A stretch of DNA of 64,000 nucleotides, taken from NCBI RefSeq assembly GCF_005796225.1, contig NZ_VAHO01000011.1, forward strand, positions 1 to 64,000, in the 5' to 3' direction. The DNA is from Pseudarthrobacter sp. NamE5 (GTDB lineage: Bacteria > Actinomycetota > Actinomycetes > Actinomycetales > Micrococcaceae). The position numbers were made by a program, and so were the translations under genes. The notes beneath the pieces were generated by a model, which worked only from the letters and a program-made list of their open reading frames with translations, was not told the DNA's origin and did no database searches. Positions 1 to 8,969 of the stretch are shown one piece after another. Every line of letters starts with the position of its first letter. Position 1 is the stretch's first letter.

Positions 1-352
1 TCATCAGGGCATGGGCCTGGGCGAGCAGCGCGCCGGCAGCCCGGCCACTGATGGCCAGGACGCAGCCGATTTCCGCGGCGATCGCCATCTCCATCGCCTG
101 CACCGGGGCATTAGGCGGAGCAGCCGCCCGTGCCGCGTCCGCATACGTCCCCGTGGCCCTGGCCACCAGCCCGGCAACCTTGGCCTGCACCCCAGCATCG
201 CCGCCGAGGATGTCCAGGCAGCCCTCGGCCAGGCCCGCCAACGGATCAGCCTCCAACAACACCTCCGGACCAGAACCATCCAGCTCGGCATTCAACACAG
301 CAAGGGCGCCACCAATCGCCGCGAACGCCCCCGCCACTGCCGCCTCACCCAT
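1..352 (-). CDS. DUF222 (13E12-type) protein, N-terminal part, cut by window edge
   Basis: Read on the minus strand from the ATG at 352 (GTG at 358 also possible), the frame is open to the window edge and gives about 117 residues. It begins MGEAAVAGAF and contains EMAIAAEIGCVLAISGRAAG, the look of the DUF222 domain that precedes an HNH nuclease domain in many actinobacterial proteins. The HNH part would lie outside the window, so nuclease activity cannot be judged. Such genes are multi-copy in Arthrobacter relatives and have been described as mobile-like or repeat-like. No ribosome binding site is obvious. The family call rests on N-terminal motif memory only. Confidence 0.7.
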   Translation of the reverse strand, partial: MGEAAVAGAFAAIGGALAVLNAELDGSGPEVLLEADPLAGLAEGCLDILGGDAGVQAKVAGLVARATGTYADAARAAAPPNAPVQAMEMAIAAEIGCVLAISGRAAGALLAQAHALM

Positions 353-407
353 ACCCACATCATCCCAAGGGGGTCAGACATTCCGGAATCCACGGATGCC
401 ATCCGCG

Positions 408-899
408 TCAGTCCCGGACCATCCTTAGTTCCGGCACGTTTTCCCACTCGGATGGCAGCACTCCGCGCGCTCCGTCCAGCCGGAAGCCCTGCCGGCGGTA
501 AAAGGATTGGGCCCGTACGTTCGCCTCCAGCACCCACAGGTATGCCGGCGAATCCCCGAGCGCGGCCGAGAGGAGCGCCTGCCCCAGTCCATTCCCTTGC
601 GCCCTGTTGAGGACAAAGATGGAGTACAGCTCCAGCGGAGCTGGCGGATCGTCTTCACGGCCCGTGCCGGCGTCGGCCAGGCCCACCAGTTCATTGTTCG
701 CGTCCAGGGCAAGAATCCGCGGGCCAGGGCCTTCGAGATAGGGTCGACGCCGATCCACGCGTTCCGGAATTGCCTTACGGCGGGCGGCGAAAAAGTGGGG
801 CGACAGCAAGTGGCCGTAGCTTTCCTCATGCGCCAGCGTGTGCATGAGGACCACGGCTTCTGCGTCCTCGGGTGTGGCGTGGCGAAGAACGTAGTCCAT
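408..899 (-). CDS. GNAT family N-acetyltransferase
   Basis: A 163-residue single-domain protein with the GNAT acetyl-CoA motif A, R99-x-x-G102-x-G104 followed by LGQALL, preceded by the strand LELYSIFVL. The later W-V-L-E-A-N and F-Y-R-R-Q-G-F segments match GNAT motif B, where an Asn and a Tyr sit near the thiol. Family knowledge: it transfers an acetyl group from acetyl-CoA to an amine. The substrate cannot be read from sequence. It is transcribed alone on the minus strand, between the truncated DUF222 gene and the SOUL gene. The ATG start at 899 fits the family length. Confidence 0.85.
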   Translation of the reverse strand: MDYVLRHATPEDAEAVVLMHTLAHEESYGHLLSPHFFAARRKAIPERVDRRRPYLEGPGPRILALDANNELVGLADAGTGREDDPPAPLELYSIFVLNRAQGNGLGQALLSAALGDSPAYLWVLEANVRAQSFYRRQGFRLDGARGVLPSEWENVPELRMVRD

Positions 900-976
900 G
901 CCCCAGCCTAACCAGAGGTGCCGTCAGCGACAGTAGAGGCACGGGCGGGCCGTCTGTCAGAAAGTCCGGCTGCCGG

Positions 977-1582
977 TCAGGTCCCCGGCGTCCCTTGCGC
1001 TTCTGCCGGCTCCTGCACGTCCTGCACCACCTCATTGCGGCGCAGGAACCAGGGCTTGAACGGCGGGTCGAAGCGGGCAAACCGTGGCGGTCCCACCGGC
1101 GTCAGCCCGGCAAGGGTCAGCGCCGCCTGCAGCCCCTGGTTCCGGCGGCCGAAGGCAGCTGCCGAGCCGCCGCCTGAGAAGCGCACAACTGCTGCCAGCG
1201 CCCCCGGTACCGCCCGCACCTTCACCTCAGGGTCAGTCGGCACCGGCGCCGTTTCGGCCGTCACGCCTGCCGGCAGAACAAAGGCGACCGTATATTCAGC
1301 AGGCGCATCGGCCCCCGGCAGAGGTCCGGCTTGAAGTACGGGCGCGGTCATGGGCAGCTTCTGCGGCGGTCCGGGTTCCTGGATCACCGGTGCGGTCATG
1401 GCCAGCTTTTGCCGTGCCGTATTGCTCCCGCTGATGTAGTTGAACAGGTGGCGGAAGGCGACGTTGCCGGCACGGCCAAAAGACTCATTGACCGTTACTT
1501 CGGCCACAAGGTACGCCGGATAGCGGCGCAGTTCGAAGTGGGGGTAGCGCCGGACCAACTCATAAGGCTGCTGTTCCGTCAT
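977..1582 (-). CDS. SOUL heme-binding family protein
   Basis: About 201 residues from the ATG at 1582. The frame stays open further upstream, but the preceding stretch is Arg-rich and unlike the family. The start MTEQQPYELVRRYPHFELR, the phrase NVAFRHLFNYISGSN, and two copies of K-L-x-M-T-A-P-V are typical of SOUL/HBP proteins (the second copy reads KLPMTAPVL). Members bind heme or tetrapyrroles in animals and plants; the bacterial role is mostly unknown. No signal peptide or membrane segment is seen, so it is probably cytosolic. It is divergent from the MarR-MFS operon, and the operator-like palindrome at 1679-1704 lies between them, so the MarR protein might also control it. Confidence 0.85.
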   Translation of the reverse strand: MTEQQPYELVRRYPHFELRRYPAYLVAEVTVNESFGRAGNVAFRHLFNYISGSNTARQKLAMTAPVIQEPGPPQKLPMTAPVLQAGPLPGADAPAEYTVAFVLPAGVTAETAPVPTDPEVKVRAVPGALAAVVRFSGGGSAAAFGRRNQGLQAALTLAGLTPVGPPRFARFDPPFKPWFLRRNEVVQDVQEPAEAQGTPGT

Positions 1583-1678
1583 GGTGCACCAGAGCTTACG
1601 CCGCCTGGGTTCGCTCAACCAGCCCCCGCTGCGCCTCCCCAAACCGCTTGCCGCCCTTGGCAAGTAGGAGCATAATGG

Positions 1679-1704
1679 TTAGCAGCACTAATTAGCACTG
1701 CTAA
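1679..1704. promoter_or_regulatory. Palindromic candidate MarR operator
   Basis: TTAGCAG at 1679-1685 pairs with CTGCTAA at 1698-1704. The right half also forms its own perfect 13-nt palindrome, TTAGCAcTGCTAA at 1692-1704, so two overlapping sites are possible. It sits just before the AGGAGG ribosome binding site at 1711-1716 of the MarR gene, where an autorepressor would bind. The binding protein is inferred from position. Confidence 0.6.
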
Positions 1705-1728
1705 GTACCTAGGAGGCGCACCCGCCAC

Positions 1729-2190
1729 ATGACTCCGGCCCGAGCAAGCGAACTGGCAACGAAAGACTCCATTCAGCCGGACACCCTGGCCATCGAACTC
1801 CGAACGGCCGTGATGCGCACCTCCCGCCGGCTCCGCGTGGAGGCAACAGGCGACGTCATCACACCGGGGCAATACACAGTCCTGGCTCTCCTCGATGGCA
1901 ACGGACCGCAAACCCTCCGCGGACTGGCGGAAAGTGAGCACGTGCAGGCACCGTCCATGACGCGGATCGTCAACGCCCTCGTCGAGCAGCGTTTTGCCAC
2001 CCGCTCCGCGCATCCCGACGACGGGCGGCAGGTCCACGTGGACATTACCGATGCGGGCCGTGCCGTCCTTGCAGAAGCCCGGGACCAGCGCACCGCCTGG
2101 CTCGCCCAAAGGGTGGCAGGACTCAGCGAGGAGGACCGGGAAACCCTGAGCCGGGCGGCGCATATCATGCAGGAGATGAGCGGCAAATGA
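1729..2190 (+). CDS. MarR family transcriptional regulator
   Basis: A 153-residue winged-helix protein. The core runs from about residue 20 to 145: the recognition region around ALLDGNGPQTLRGLAE, APSMTRIVNALVEQ, and the wing HPDDGRQVHVDITDAG with the D-x-R of MarR proteins. An AGGAGG site lies 12 bases before the ATG. The stop overlaps the start of the MFS gene (ATGA at 2187-2190), so the two are translationally coupled. Inference: it represses its own operon at the palindrome just upstream and is released by the compound the MFS protein exports. The ligand is unknown. Confidence 0.9.
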   Translation: MTPARASELATKDSIQPDTLAIELRTAVMRTSRRLRVEATGDVITPGQYTVLALLDGNGPQTLRGLAESEHVQAPSMTRIVNALVEQRFATRSAHPDDGRQVHVDITDAGRAVLAEARDQRTAWLAQRVAGLSEEDRETLSRAAHIMQEMSGK

Positions 2191-3446
2191 ACGCCATGTT
2201 CCGGGCGCTCGAAAACCGCAACTACCGCATCTGGGCCGGCGGGGCGCTGGTGTCCAACATCGGAACGTGGATGCAGCGGATCGCCCAGGACTGGCTTGTC
2301 CTCACGGTGCTCACCAACCACGACGGCGCGGCCGTCGGCTTCACCACCGCCTTGCAGTTCCTCCCCATGCTGCTGCTGGGGCCCTACGGCGGAGTGCTGG
2401 CCGACCGCTACCGCAAGCGCGTCATCCTCCTCTGGACCCAGCTGGCGATGCTCATCACCGGACTCGCCATCGGACTCCTGGTGGTCACCGGAACGGCCCA
2501 GCTCTGGCATGCCTACCTGGTTGCCCTCTGCCTAGGCGTCGCCAGCGCCATCGACGCCCCTGCACGCCAGGCCTTCGTCTCCGAACTGGTGGGGCAGGAC
2601 AACATTCCCAACGCCGTGGCCCTGAACTCCGCGTCCTTCAACACCGCCCGGCTCACCGGCCCGGCCATCGCCGGCGTCCTGATCGCCTGGGTGGGCACCG
2701 GCCCGGTGTTCCTCCTCAACGCTGCCAGCTACGCCGCGGTCATCATCTCCCTGCTACTCATCAGCACGGCAGGGTTGGCTCCCGCAGCCCAGGCGGGCCG
2801 CGGCAAACACCAGGTGGCCGAGGGCGTGAACTACGTGCGCCGCCGCCCCGACCTGGTGATGATCATGGTCCTGGTGGGCATCCTCGGCGCCGCCGGCATG
2901 AACTTCCCCATCACCAACGCCCTCATGGCCACCACCGAGTTCGGCGTCGGCCCTGGCGAGTTCGGACTCCTCGGCTCCATCATGGCCGTAGGCACCCTCG
3001 CCGGAGCGCTGCTCGCCGCCCGCCGCGCCGGCCCGCGGCTGCGGTTCCTGCTGGGCGGCGCGCTCGGACTTGGCGCGTTCACGCTCCTGGCCAGCGTCTC
3101 GCCGTCGTTCTGGCTCTACGCCGTGGTCTTGATCCCGGTGGGCCTCGCGTCCATTACCTTCCTGAACAGCTGCAACACCAGCATCCAGCTCTCCGTGGAA
3201 CCACAGTTCCGCGGCCGCGTGCTGGCCCTGTACCTGGCAATCCTCCAGGGCGGAACCGCGGTGGGGGCACCACTGATGGGGTGGATCGGATCCGAGTTCG
3301 GCGCACGCTGGTCAGTGGCCGTCGGAGGTGCGGTTGTCCTGCTGTCAGCCGTCGCCGCCGTGGTCATTGTCAGCCGCAGGAACAGTCTCCGCTTCCGGGA
3401 CCACCTCCGGATCGTGTTCCGCAGGAAGAGCGAGCCGGTGGCCTAA
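2187..3446 (+). CDS. MFS efflux transporter (EntS/MFS_3-like)
   Basis: A 419-residue integral membrane protein with about 12 hydrophobic segments. The N-terminus, ending in W-M-Q-R-I-A-Q-D-W-L-V-L, and the loop A-D-R-Y-R-K-R are typical of the MFS_3/EntS-like exporters. These use the proton gradient to expel siderophores or drugs. The gene overlaps the MarR regulator by 4 nt, forming the common regulator-exporter pair. Its TAA also overlaps the TAG of the convergent RibD-like gene by 3 nt, leaving no room for a separate terminator. Substrate unknown. Confidence 0.88.
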   Translation: MNAMFRALENRNYRIWAGGALVSNIGTWMQRIAQDWLVLTVLTNHDGAAVGFTTALQFLPMLLLGPYGGVLADRYRKRVILLWTQLAMLITGLAIGLLVVTGTAQLWHAYLVALCLGVASAIDAPARQAFVSELVGQDNIPNAVALNSASFNTARLTGPAIAGVLIAWVGTGPVFLLNAASYAAVIISLLLISTAGLAPAAQAGRGKHQVAEGVNYVRRRPDLVMIMVLVGILGAAGMNFPITNALMATTEFGVGPGEFGLLGSIMAVGTLAGALLAARRAGPRLRFLLGGALGLGAFTLLASVSPSFWLYAVVLIPVGLASITFLNSCNTSIQLSVEPQFRGRVLALYLAILQGGTAVGAPLMGWIGSEFGARWSVAVGGAVVLLSAVAAVVIVSRRNSLRFRDHLRIVFRRKSEPVA

Positions 3447-4027
3447 GCAGACGCAGCTGAGGGAACGCCCGAAGCCTCGTAGCGCAGCAGGACCACGCCG
3501 TTGCCGAAGCTCCGGCTCTCCACCAAATTCAGGTCAACGGTGAAATCGGGCGACTGGAACACTCGCCGCCCCTGGCCTATCACCACGGGCTGGACGTAGA
3601 TCCGGAACTCGTCAATGAGGCCGTGCCGCATGAATGTTCCGGCAAGGTCCGCCCCGCTCATCACCAGGTCGCCGGTGGCCTGCGCCTTCAGTTCCGCGAT
3701 CTGTTCAGGTACGACGTCGGCGATCACGGTGGTGTTCCACGGCGCCTCAGTGAGGGTTCGGGAAAAGACGTACTTGGGCATTTCCCGCCAGATGCGGGCG
3801 AACCCGGCCTCGGCGGGACTGCTCTCCGGATTCTGGTCTGCTGCCGGCCAGTATTCGGCCATCAGCTCGTGCGTCACCCGCCCCGCGATGAAGCCACCCA
3901 CACCACTGAGTTCATCGTTCATGTGCTGGTGCAGTTCCTCATCAACCCGGTGCCAGCTGATGTCCCTGCCGGGTCCCTCGAAGAACCCGTCCAGGGACAC
4001 TGCGTTCTGCAGGATGATCTTCCGCAT
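3443..4027 (-). CDS. Dihydrofolate reductase / RibD C-terminal family protein
   Basis: About 194 residues from the ATG at 4027, with an AGGAAG element 11 bases upstream; a GTG 4 codons earlier is possible. M-R-K-I-I-L-Q-N-A-V-S-L-D-G-F opens the first strand of the DHFR fold. G-D-L-V-M-S-G-A-D-L-A and the later P-V-V-I-G-Q-G-R-R-V-F match the nucleotide-binding part of the RibD C-terminal domain. These stand-alone proteins are NADPH-dependent reductases of uncertain substrate. It is not a true folA, since the rest of the DHFR pattern is absent, and no riboflavin gene is near. Confidence 0.82.
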   Translation of the reverse strand: MRKIILQNAVSLDGFFEGPGRDISWHRVDEELHQHMNDELSGVGGFIAGRVTHELMAEYWPAADQNPESSPAEAGFARIWREMPKYVFSRTLTEAPWNTTVIADVVPEQIAELKAQATGDLVMSGADLAGTFMRHGLIDEFRIYVQPVVIGQGRRVFQSPDFTVDLNLVESRSFGNGVVLLRYEASGVPSAASA

Positions 4028-4102
4028 CGCGATACCCACTTCCTGCTTCCCGCTCTTCCTGATTCCTGATCCCGCCCTGCCGGTAAGCGGCCAGCCAGTT
4101 TT

Positions 4103-5020
4103 TTAGCCCAGCACCACGTTCACCGGTTCCTTGCCTTCCAGCATCAGCCCGATCTGCTTGCGGATTAACCGGACCATTCGCGGGAACATTGCCGAACTGG
4201 CTCCACCCACGTGTGGAGTGATCAGGACGCCGGGCGTGGTCCACAGCGGGTGGTCACCGGGCAGGGGCTCGGGATCGGTAACATCAAGGGCTGCGCGCAA
4301 ACGCCCGGAGGACGTCTCCGCCAGCAGAGCGTCGGTGTCGGCAACCAAACCGCGGGCCACGTTCACCAGCAGGGACCCGTCCGGCATCGCGGCCAGGAAC
4401 TTTGCGTCCACCAGCTGCCGGGTGTCGTCGCTCAGGGGAACGCTGACCACCACGATCTCGTGCAGCGGCAGCTGCTCATAGAGCGAATCGATCCCATAAA
4501 TCGTGCCGGCGGCGTCCTCGCGGGACCGGCTCGCCATCCGGGTGACGTCGGTTTCGAACGGCAGCAGGCGGGCCTCGATGGCCTTGCCCACTCCGCCGTA
4601 GCCCACCAGCAGCACGCGCCGGTCGGCCAGGCTGGGGCGCTGGGCGTTGTCCCAGACGCCGGAGGACTGGTTCCGGACGAAGTCCGGAATTCCCCGTTGG
4701 CTGGCAATCATCATCCCCACGGCAAGCTCCGCCGTCGACGTTTCATGCACGCCTGCCGCGTTGGCGAAAACGGAACCATCCGGCAGGACGTCCGCCACGC
4801 CGTCGTACCCTATGGACTGGCTCTGGATGAGGCCAATGTCCACGGACTTGAGCGCCGCCAGCACCTCCGGCCCGCGCATGTACGGCGGCACCACGATGTC
4901 CAGCCGTTCGGCGGGAGCAGGCCCGGAAAAGTCCCACACGAGAAGTTCGACGCCGTCACGTGGCTGCAGTGCGTCCACCAGCTCCTGCGTGGGCAGGCTG
5001 ACCCGCAGCGGGGCGCTCAC
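4103..5020 (-). CDS. D-isomer 2-hydroxyacid dehydrogenase (NAD(P)-dependent)
   Basis: 305 residues. The Rossmann loop is G140-Y-G142-G-V-G145, and the family's catalytic triad is present: Arg223 in NVARG, Glu251 in DPEPLPG and His270 in TPHVGG. These enzymes reduce 2-keto acids to D-2-hydroxyacids or the reverse. The clear triad makes it active by sequence; substrate unassigned (glyoxylate, hydroxypyruvate or a phenylpyruvate-type acid are all possible). The GTG start at 5020 overlaps the TGA of a 15-codon reading frame that has its own ribosome binding site, suggesting coupled translation. Confidence 0.88.
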   Translation of the reverse strand: MSAPLRVSLPTQELVDALQPRDGVELLVWDFSGPAPAERLDIVVPPYMRGPEVLAALKSVDIGLIQSQSIGYDGVADVLPDGSVFANAAGVHETSTAELAVGMMIASQRGIPDFVRNQSSGVWDNAQRPSLADRRVLLVGYGGVGKAIEARLLPFETDVTRMASRSREDAAGTIYGIDSLYEQLPLHEIVVVSVPLSDDTRQLVDAKFLAAMPDGSLLVNVARGLVADTDALLAETSSGRLRAALDVTDPEPLPGDHPLWTTPGVLITPHVGGASSAMFPRMVRLIRKQIGLMLEGKEPVNVVLG

Positions 5021-5064
5021 GCGGCCACCACGGGCTTGTGCTTGGGCAGTCCTAAGAATTCCAC
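5017..5064 (-). CDS. Possible 15-residue leader peptide upstream of the hydroxyacid dehydrogenase
   Basis: Read on the minus strand, GTG at 5064 is preceded by AGGGAGAA at a suitable distance and opens VEFLGLPKHKPVVAA, ending in TGA at 5017-5019. The stop overlaps the GTG start of the dehydrogenase (5018-5020). The dehydrogenase itself has no good ribosome binding site, so the short frame may be what delivers ribosomes to it. It may instead be a chance frame; nothing is known about a function. Confidence 0.3.
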   Translation of the reverse strand: MEFLGLPKHKPVVAA

Positions 5065-5282
5065 TTGTTCTCCCTTGCTTCCGTTGCCGGAACGCCTTCG
5101 ATTGTCCTGTCCATCCCCACGGTAATTCCTTACGGAAGCAACAGCTACCGTTTCAGCCCATGCGAGTCTCGGGGCGGTCAACGTCAGAATCAGCACCTCA
5201 TGTCCTGTAAATTTAAACGGAGGAATTGTCGGGCGAGCAGAGCCGGGTTCCAGCCCCTCCCCGTGAATGGATCACTCCCCCC

Positions 5283-6524
5283 ATGTCTTCCGCGATTTCC
5301 GCGCCGGCGCCTGCCCGTTTTCCGTACGCCGCGATGCTGGTCCTTGCCACCATCGCCTTCACCGCCATCACCACCGAGCTCCTGCCGTCCGGGCTGCTGC
5401 CGCAGATCAGTAGCGGCCTCAATGTGTCCGAGCCGGTGGCCGGGTACCTGGCCGCAGCGTACGCCGCGGTCATCGTGGTCACGGTGGTTCCGGCGGCCCG
5501 GTTGCTGGGGAAGGTACCCCGGCATGCGCTGCTGGTGGGGCTAGTCCTCACCTTCGCCGCCAGCAACGCCATGGTGGGGCTGGCGCCCGACTTCACCGCC
5601 GCCATGATCGCCCGACTGGTGGGCGGCCTGGCGCACGGGCTGCTGTGGACCACCATGGCCCCGTTCGTCACCAAGGTGGTTCCGCCGGACAAGGTGGGCA
5701 GGGCACTGGCCATCGTGTTCAGCGGCAACAGTTTGGGCCTGGCCATCGGCGCGCCCGTGGGCACCGCGCTGGGCGGATTCCTCGGCTGGCGCGCCGCGTT
5801 CATGGTGCTCGCAGGCTTCGGCCTGGTCCTGACGGTCCTCGCGTTCTTCCTGCTGCCCCGCGTCCAGCGCATTTCCGACGCCGTCCGCCCCTCACTCCGG
5901 AAAGCCATTGCCCAGCCGGGGGTCAAGTCGGTGGCCGTTGCCTGGCCGCTTCTGATTCTGGCGCACTTCGCGCTGTTCACCTACATCGCGCCGTTCATCC
6001 GCGAGGCAGGTTTCCCCGACTACGCCATCAGCCTGTCACTGACGGTCCTGGGCGGCTCCGGGCTGCTGGGCATCTGGGTCGCCGGCCTCACCGTTGACTC
6101 CCGGCCCCGCCGCTCGCTGCTGATCACGACGGCGGCCATCGCCCTGTCCATGGCGTTCCTGCCTCTTGCGGCGGGCAACCTTGCCGTGGCCCTGGTCCTC
6201 ATGACCGTATGGGGTGCCGGGCTCGGCGCGATCGGCATCTACAACCAGTCCGCCATCCTTCGCGCCGGCGGAGACTACAGCGAGGCCGCCAACGGACTCA
6301 CGGTGCTGACCATCCAGCTCGGCATTACCGTGGGCGCGCTCTACGGCTCTGCCGCGCTGGTGCTTGCCGGGCCGCTGCTGGTCCCCGTGGCTGCCGCACT
6401 GCCGGTGGTTGTTGCCTTGGTGATCACGATCGCCGGCAAGAGGTACGCTTACCCGCCGGGCTCCCGCGAGCGGGTGTGGCTCGAGCCGCGGCCGATTCCA
6501 GAAAAGGTGGACGAGACCGCCTAG
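5283..6524 (+). CDS. MFS transporter, AraJ/SotB-like efflux type
   Basis: About 413 residues from ATG 5283, with 12 hydrophobic segments. A-F-T-A-I-T-T-E-L-L-P-S-G-L-L-P is the first-helix signature of the DHA1 group that includes sugar efflux and chloramphenicol-type exporters, and L-V-G-G-L-A-H-G-L-L-W matches the same family. A TTG start at 5226 is also possible: GGAGGA lies just before it, but only 2-3 bases away, which is too close for good initiation. The C-terminus ends in a short charged tail. It stands alone on the plus strand, convergent with ftsH. Substrate unknown. Confidence 0.85.
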   Translation: MSSAISAPAPARFPYAAMLVLATIAFTAITTELLPSGLLPQISSGLNVSEPVAGYLAAAYAAVIVVTVVPAARLLGKVPRHALLVGLVLTFAASNAMVGLAPDFTAAMIARLVGGLAHGLLWTTMAPFVTKVVPPDKVGRALAIVFSGNSLGLAIGAPVGTALGGFLGWRAAFMVLAGFGLVLTVLAFFLLPRVQRISDAVRPSLRKAIAQPGVKSVAVAWPLLILAHFALFTYIAPFIREAGFPDYAISLSLTVLGGSGLLGIWVAGLTVDSRPRRSLLITTAAIALSMAFLPLAAGNLAVALVLMTVWGAGLGAIGIYNQSAILRAGGDYSEAANGLTVLTIQLGITVGALYGSAALVLAGPLLVPVAAALPVVVALVITIAGKRYAYPPGSRERVWLEPRPIPEKVDETA

Positions 6525-6546
6525 CCAAGGCGCGTTTGGCGGCCCC

Positions 6547-8538
6547 TCAGCTCTGGTGCATCGGGGCGGCCCCGCTTGGAGCGGGTGTGCCAGAACGGCG
6601 TTCCAGGCCAGCCGCGGCGTAGATCTCCTGCTCATCCAGGCTCTCTTTGGCCAGCAGTTCCTTCACCAACGACTCCAGGCGCCACCTGTTCTCCCGCAGG
6701 AGTGCCAGGGCACGGTCATAACACTGGTCCACCAGTGTGCGTGTCTCGTCTGCCAGGAGGTCCAGCATGCCTTCAGAGACACCCAGTGCGCGGGGGTCGC
6801 CTTCCTCGGGCAGCACCTGGACCGGGCCAATCCGGGGGGACATTCCCCAGCGGCCCACCATCATCCTGGCCAGCTGCGTACTGGTCTGCAGGTCGCTTTC
6901 GGCACCGCTGGTGACCACCCCGAACACCAGCCGCTCGGCCGCCATCCCGCCCAGGGCTCCGACGATCCTCCCGCGCAGGTAGTTTTCGTCATACCCGTAG
7001 CGGTCGGTATCAGGGGTGGAAAGAGTGACGCCGAGTGCCCGGCCGCGGGGAATGATGGAGATCTTGCGCACCGGGTCCGCGCCTTCTTCCAGCATCCCGA
7101 GCAGCGCATGGCCGGACTCGTGGTAGGCGGTCCGCCGTCGTTCCTCCGCCGGCATCACAACGTTGCGCACCGTGCCCAACTGCACCTTCTCCAGGGCATC
7201 CAGCAGGTCCCGCTGGTTCACCGCTTCGTGCCCCCGCTTGACCGCCAGGAGCGCGCCTTCATTGACCAGGTTCGCAAGTTCAGCGCCGGTCATGCCTGGC
7301 GTGGCCCTGCTGAGTGCTTCAAGGTCCGCGCCGGCGTCGAGCTTGACGTTGCGGGCATGCACCTGGAGGATCTGCAATCGCCCCGCCTGGTCCGGAGCGT
7401 GCACCGTAATGGAACGGTCGAAGCGGCCCGGGCGGAGGAGTGCGGGGTCCAGCACATCTGGCCGGTTGGTGGCCGCCAGGACCACCACCCCTTCGGACGA
7501 GGAAAAGCCGTCCATCTCCGTCAGGATTTGGTTGAGGGTCTGCTCCCGCTCGTCATGCCCGCCGACGGCAAGGGAGCCGCCGCGTTTGCGGCCGATCGCA
7601 TCGATCTCATCGATGAAGATAATCGACGGCGCGGCCTCCCGGGCGGCCTGGAAAAGCTCCCGCACCCGGCTGGCCCCCACGCCCACCACCATCTCCACAA
7701 ACTCGGACGAACTCACGTGGAAGAAAGGCACCCCGGCCTCCCCCGCCGTCGCCCGCGCCAGCAGCGTCTTGCCGGTGCCGGGCGGACCGCTGAGCAGAAC
7801 GCCCTTGGGCGGCCGGGCACCGATGGCCTGGTACTTCTCCGGCCCCTTCAGGAAGTCCACCACTTCCGAAATTTCGCCCTCCACCTCGTCAATCCCCGCC
7901 ACGTCCTTGAAGGTGACGCGGATCTTCTCGGGATTGACCGGCTGGAACTTCTTGTTCCCGAGACCGCCCAACCCACCCATCCCGAACATCCCCGCCTGCC
8001 GCTTGAACAGCCACAGGTAGAACAGCACCAGCAGCGCAATGGGTGCAATGGAGATCAGCAGGTTAACCAGAACGCCCCGCTCCTGCACCAGCGGGGTGGC
8101 CCGGACGGTTACGTCGTTGGCTTCCAGCGCGGCCAAGAGATTGTCTTCAGCGAACGTTGGCCGCTCCGTGACGAACTGGATGTAGTTCTGGCCCTCGTTC
8201 CCTGGCAGCGGCCTCTCCTGCCGCAGCTTGCCCTCGATGGTGTCGCCGCGGGAGAAAACCTCGGCGACGTTGTTGTCCTGCACCTGGGCCTTGAATTCGG
8301 AATAAGCCACAGCCTCAGGGGCGGCCGCCCGGTCCTGGAAGGAGAAGATCAGGAAGAAGCCCAAATACAGCGCGGCGAGCCAGATCCAGGGCCTGAGACG
8401 TTGCCCGCGCCCGCCGCTTTGGCCGTCGTCGCCGGTCCTGGCGGGCATACCCTCGATCCGCCAGGGAGCCCTGCGGCCTTCGGGTCCAGGCGAGGGGCTG
8501 GTCCCCTTGCCCTGGGTAAGCGGAGAGTTGTGTGCCAT
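6547..8538 (-). CDS. ftsH: ATP-dependent zinc metalloprotease FtsH
   Basis: About 663 residues from the ATG at 8538, preceded by GAGGG seven bases upstream. There are two membrane segments (about 51-67 and 157-178) around an FtsH extracellular domain. The AAA+ module has Walker A G251-PPGTGKT, a Walker B ending I-I-F-I-D-E-I-D and the second region of homology around R-P-G-R-F-D-R. The zinc protease motif H473-E-S-G-H follows. It degrades unneeded or damaged membrane and cytosolic proteins. The C-terminus is short and the neighbours are not the usual folE/folP/hpt genes found beside the main actinobacterial ftsH, so this may be a second, accessory copy. Confidence 0.95.
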   Translation of the reverse strand: MAHNSPLTQGKGTSPSPGPEGRRAPWRIEGMPARTGDDGQSGGRGQRLRPWIWLAALYLGFFLIFSFQDRAAAPEAVAYSEFKAQVQDNNVAEVFSRGDTIEGKLRQERPLPGNEGQNYIQFVTERPTFAEDNLLAALEANDVTVRATPLVQERGVLVNLLISIAPIALLVLFYLWLFKRQAGMFGMGGLGGLGNKKFQPVNPEKIRVTFKDVAGIDEVEGEISEVVDFLKGPEKYQAIGARPPKGVLLSGPPGTGKTLLARATAGEAGVPFFHVSSSEFVEMVVGVGASRVRELFQAAREAAPSIIFIDEIDAIGRKRGGSLAVGGHDEREQTLNQILTEMDGFSSSEGVVVLAATNRPDVLDPALLRPGRFDRSITVHAPDQAGRLQILQVHARNVKLDAGADLEALSRATPGMTGAELANLVNEGALLAVKRGHEAVNQRDLLDALEKVQLGTVRNVVMPAEERRRTAYHESGHALLGMLEEGADPVRKISIIPRGRALGVTLSTPDTDRYGYDENYLRGRIVGALGGMAAERLVFGVVTSGAESDLQTSTQLARMMVGRWGMSPRIGPVQVLPEEGDPRALGVSEGMLDLLADETRTLVDQCYDRALALLRENRWRLESLVKELLAKESLDEQEIYAAAGLERRSGTPAPSGAAPMHQS

Positions 8539-8969
8539 GACGCCACCCTCGAATGTTCGATGAGGGCCGCGCACTGCTTGACGGCTGCCGTCCAAGCCCA
8601 GCGGCCTGCTCACACAGGACACCAAAGCCTGATTGCTGACACGATCGACCTACCGCCAAGAGGCCTGGCTGTTAAGACCGCCACGGGGGAAGCTGCCGGA
8701 AGCGGCGGCGGCAGGCCAACCGGAGTGGAACGCCGCGATCTGCCGCTCCCTTTTCAGTCATCACGGAGCACATTATCGCTTCGCGGCGGGCGTTCCAGCC
8801 CAGTTGCTCCGGCGCCCACCGATTCCCGGGAACCTGGAATCCGCGCGCACAGGCGTTTTCGGCGGGCATCAAGGCCGGTGGGCGCCGGGCAACCGGGCTG
8901 GAAGGGACGGACACGCCACCACTGGCGCCGGTTTCGGGCTCGGGCCGGCGGATTGATAGACGTTAAAGG
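8539..8969. other. 431-base intergenic region between divergent ftsH and the MscS gene
   Basis: No convincing gene on either strand. The right half is occupied by the inverted-repeat element at 8793-8903. Promoters for both flanking genes should lie here but no clear -35/-10 pair could be chosen. A weak ribosome binding site, AAAGGA, precedes the MscS start. Confidence 0.6.
8793..8903. repeat. Inverted-repeat element, 111 bases, copy A
   Basis: The left arm at 8793-8821 starts TTCCAGCCCAGTTGC and continues through CGGCGCCCACCG. The right arm at 8876-8903 is its near-exact reverse complement, ending GCAACCGGGCTGGAA. The arms are about 28 bases and differ at three positions or so. About 54 bases separate them. 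The same 15-base tip recurs at 62451, 62545 and 63482, so this is a dispersed element rather than a local hairpin. It is followed by no T-run, so a terminator role is unlikely. Confidence 0.75.
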
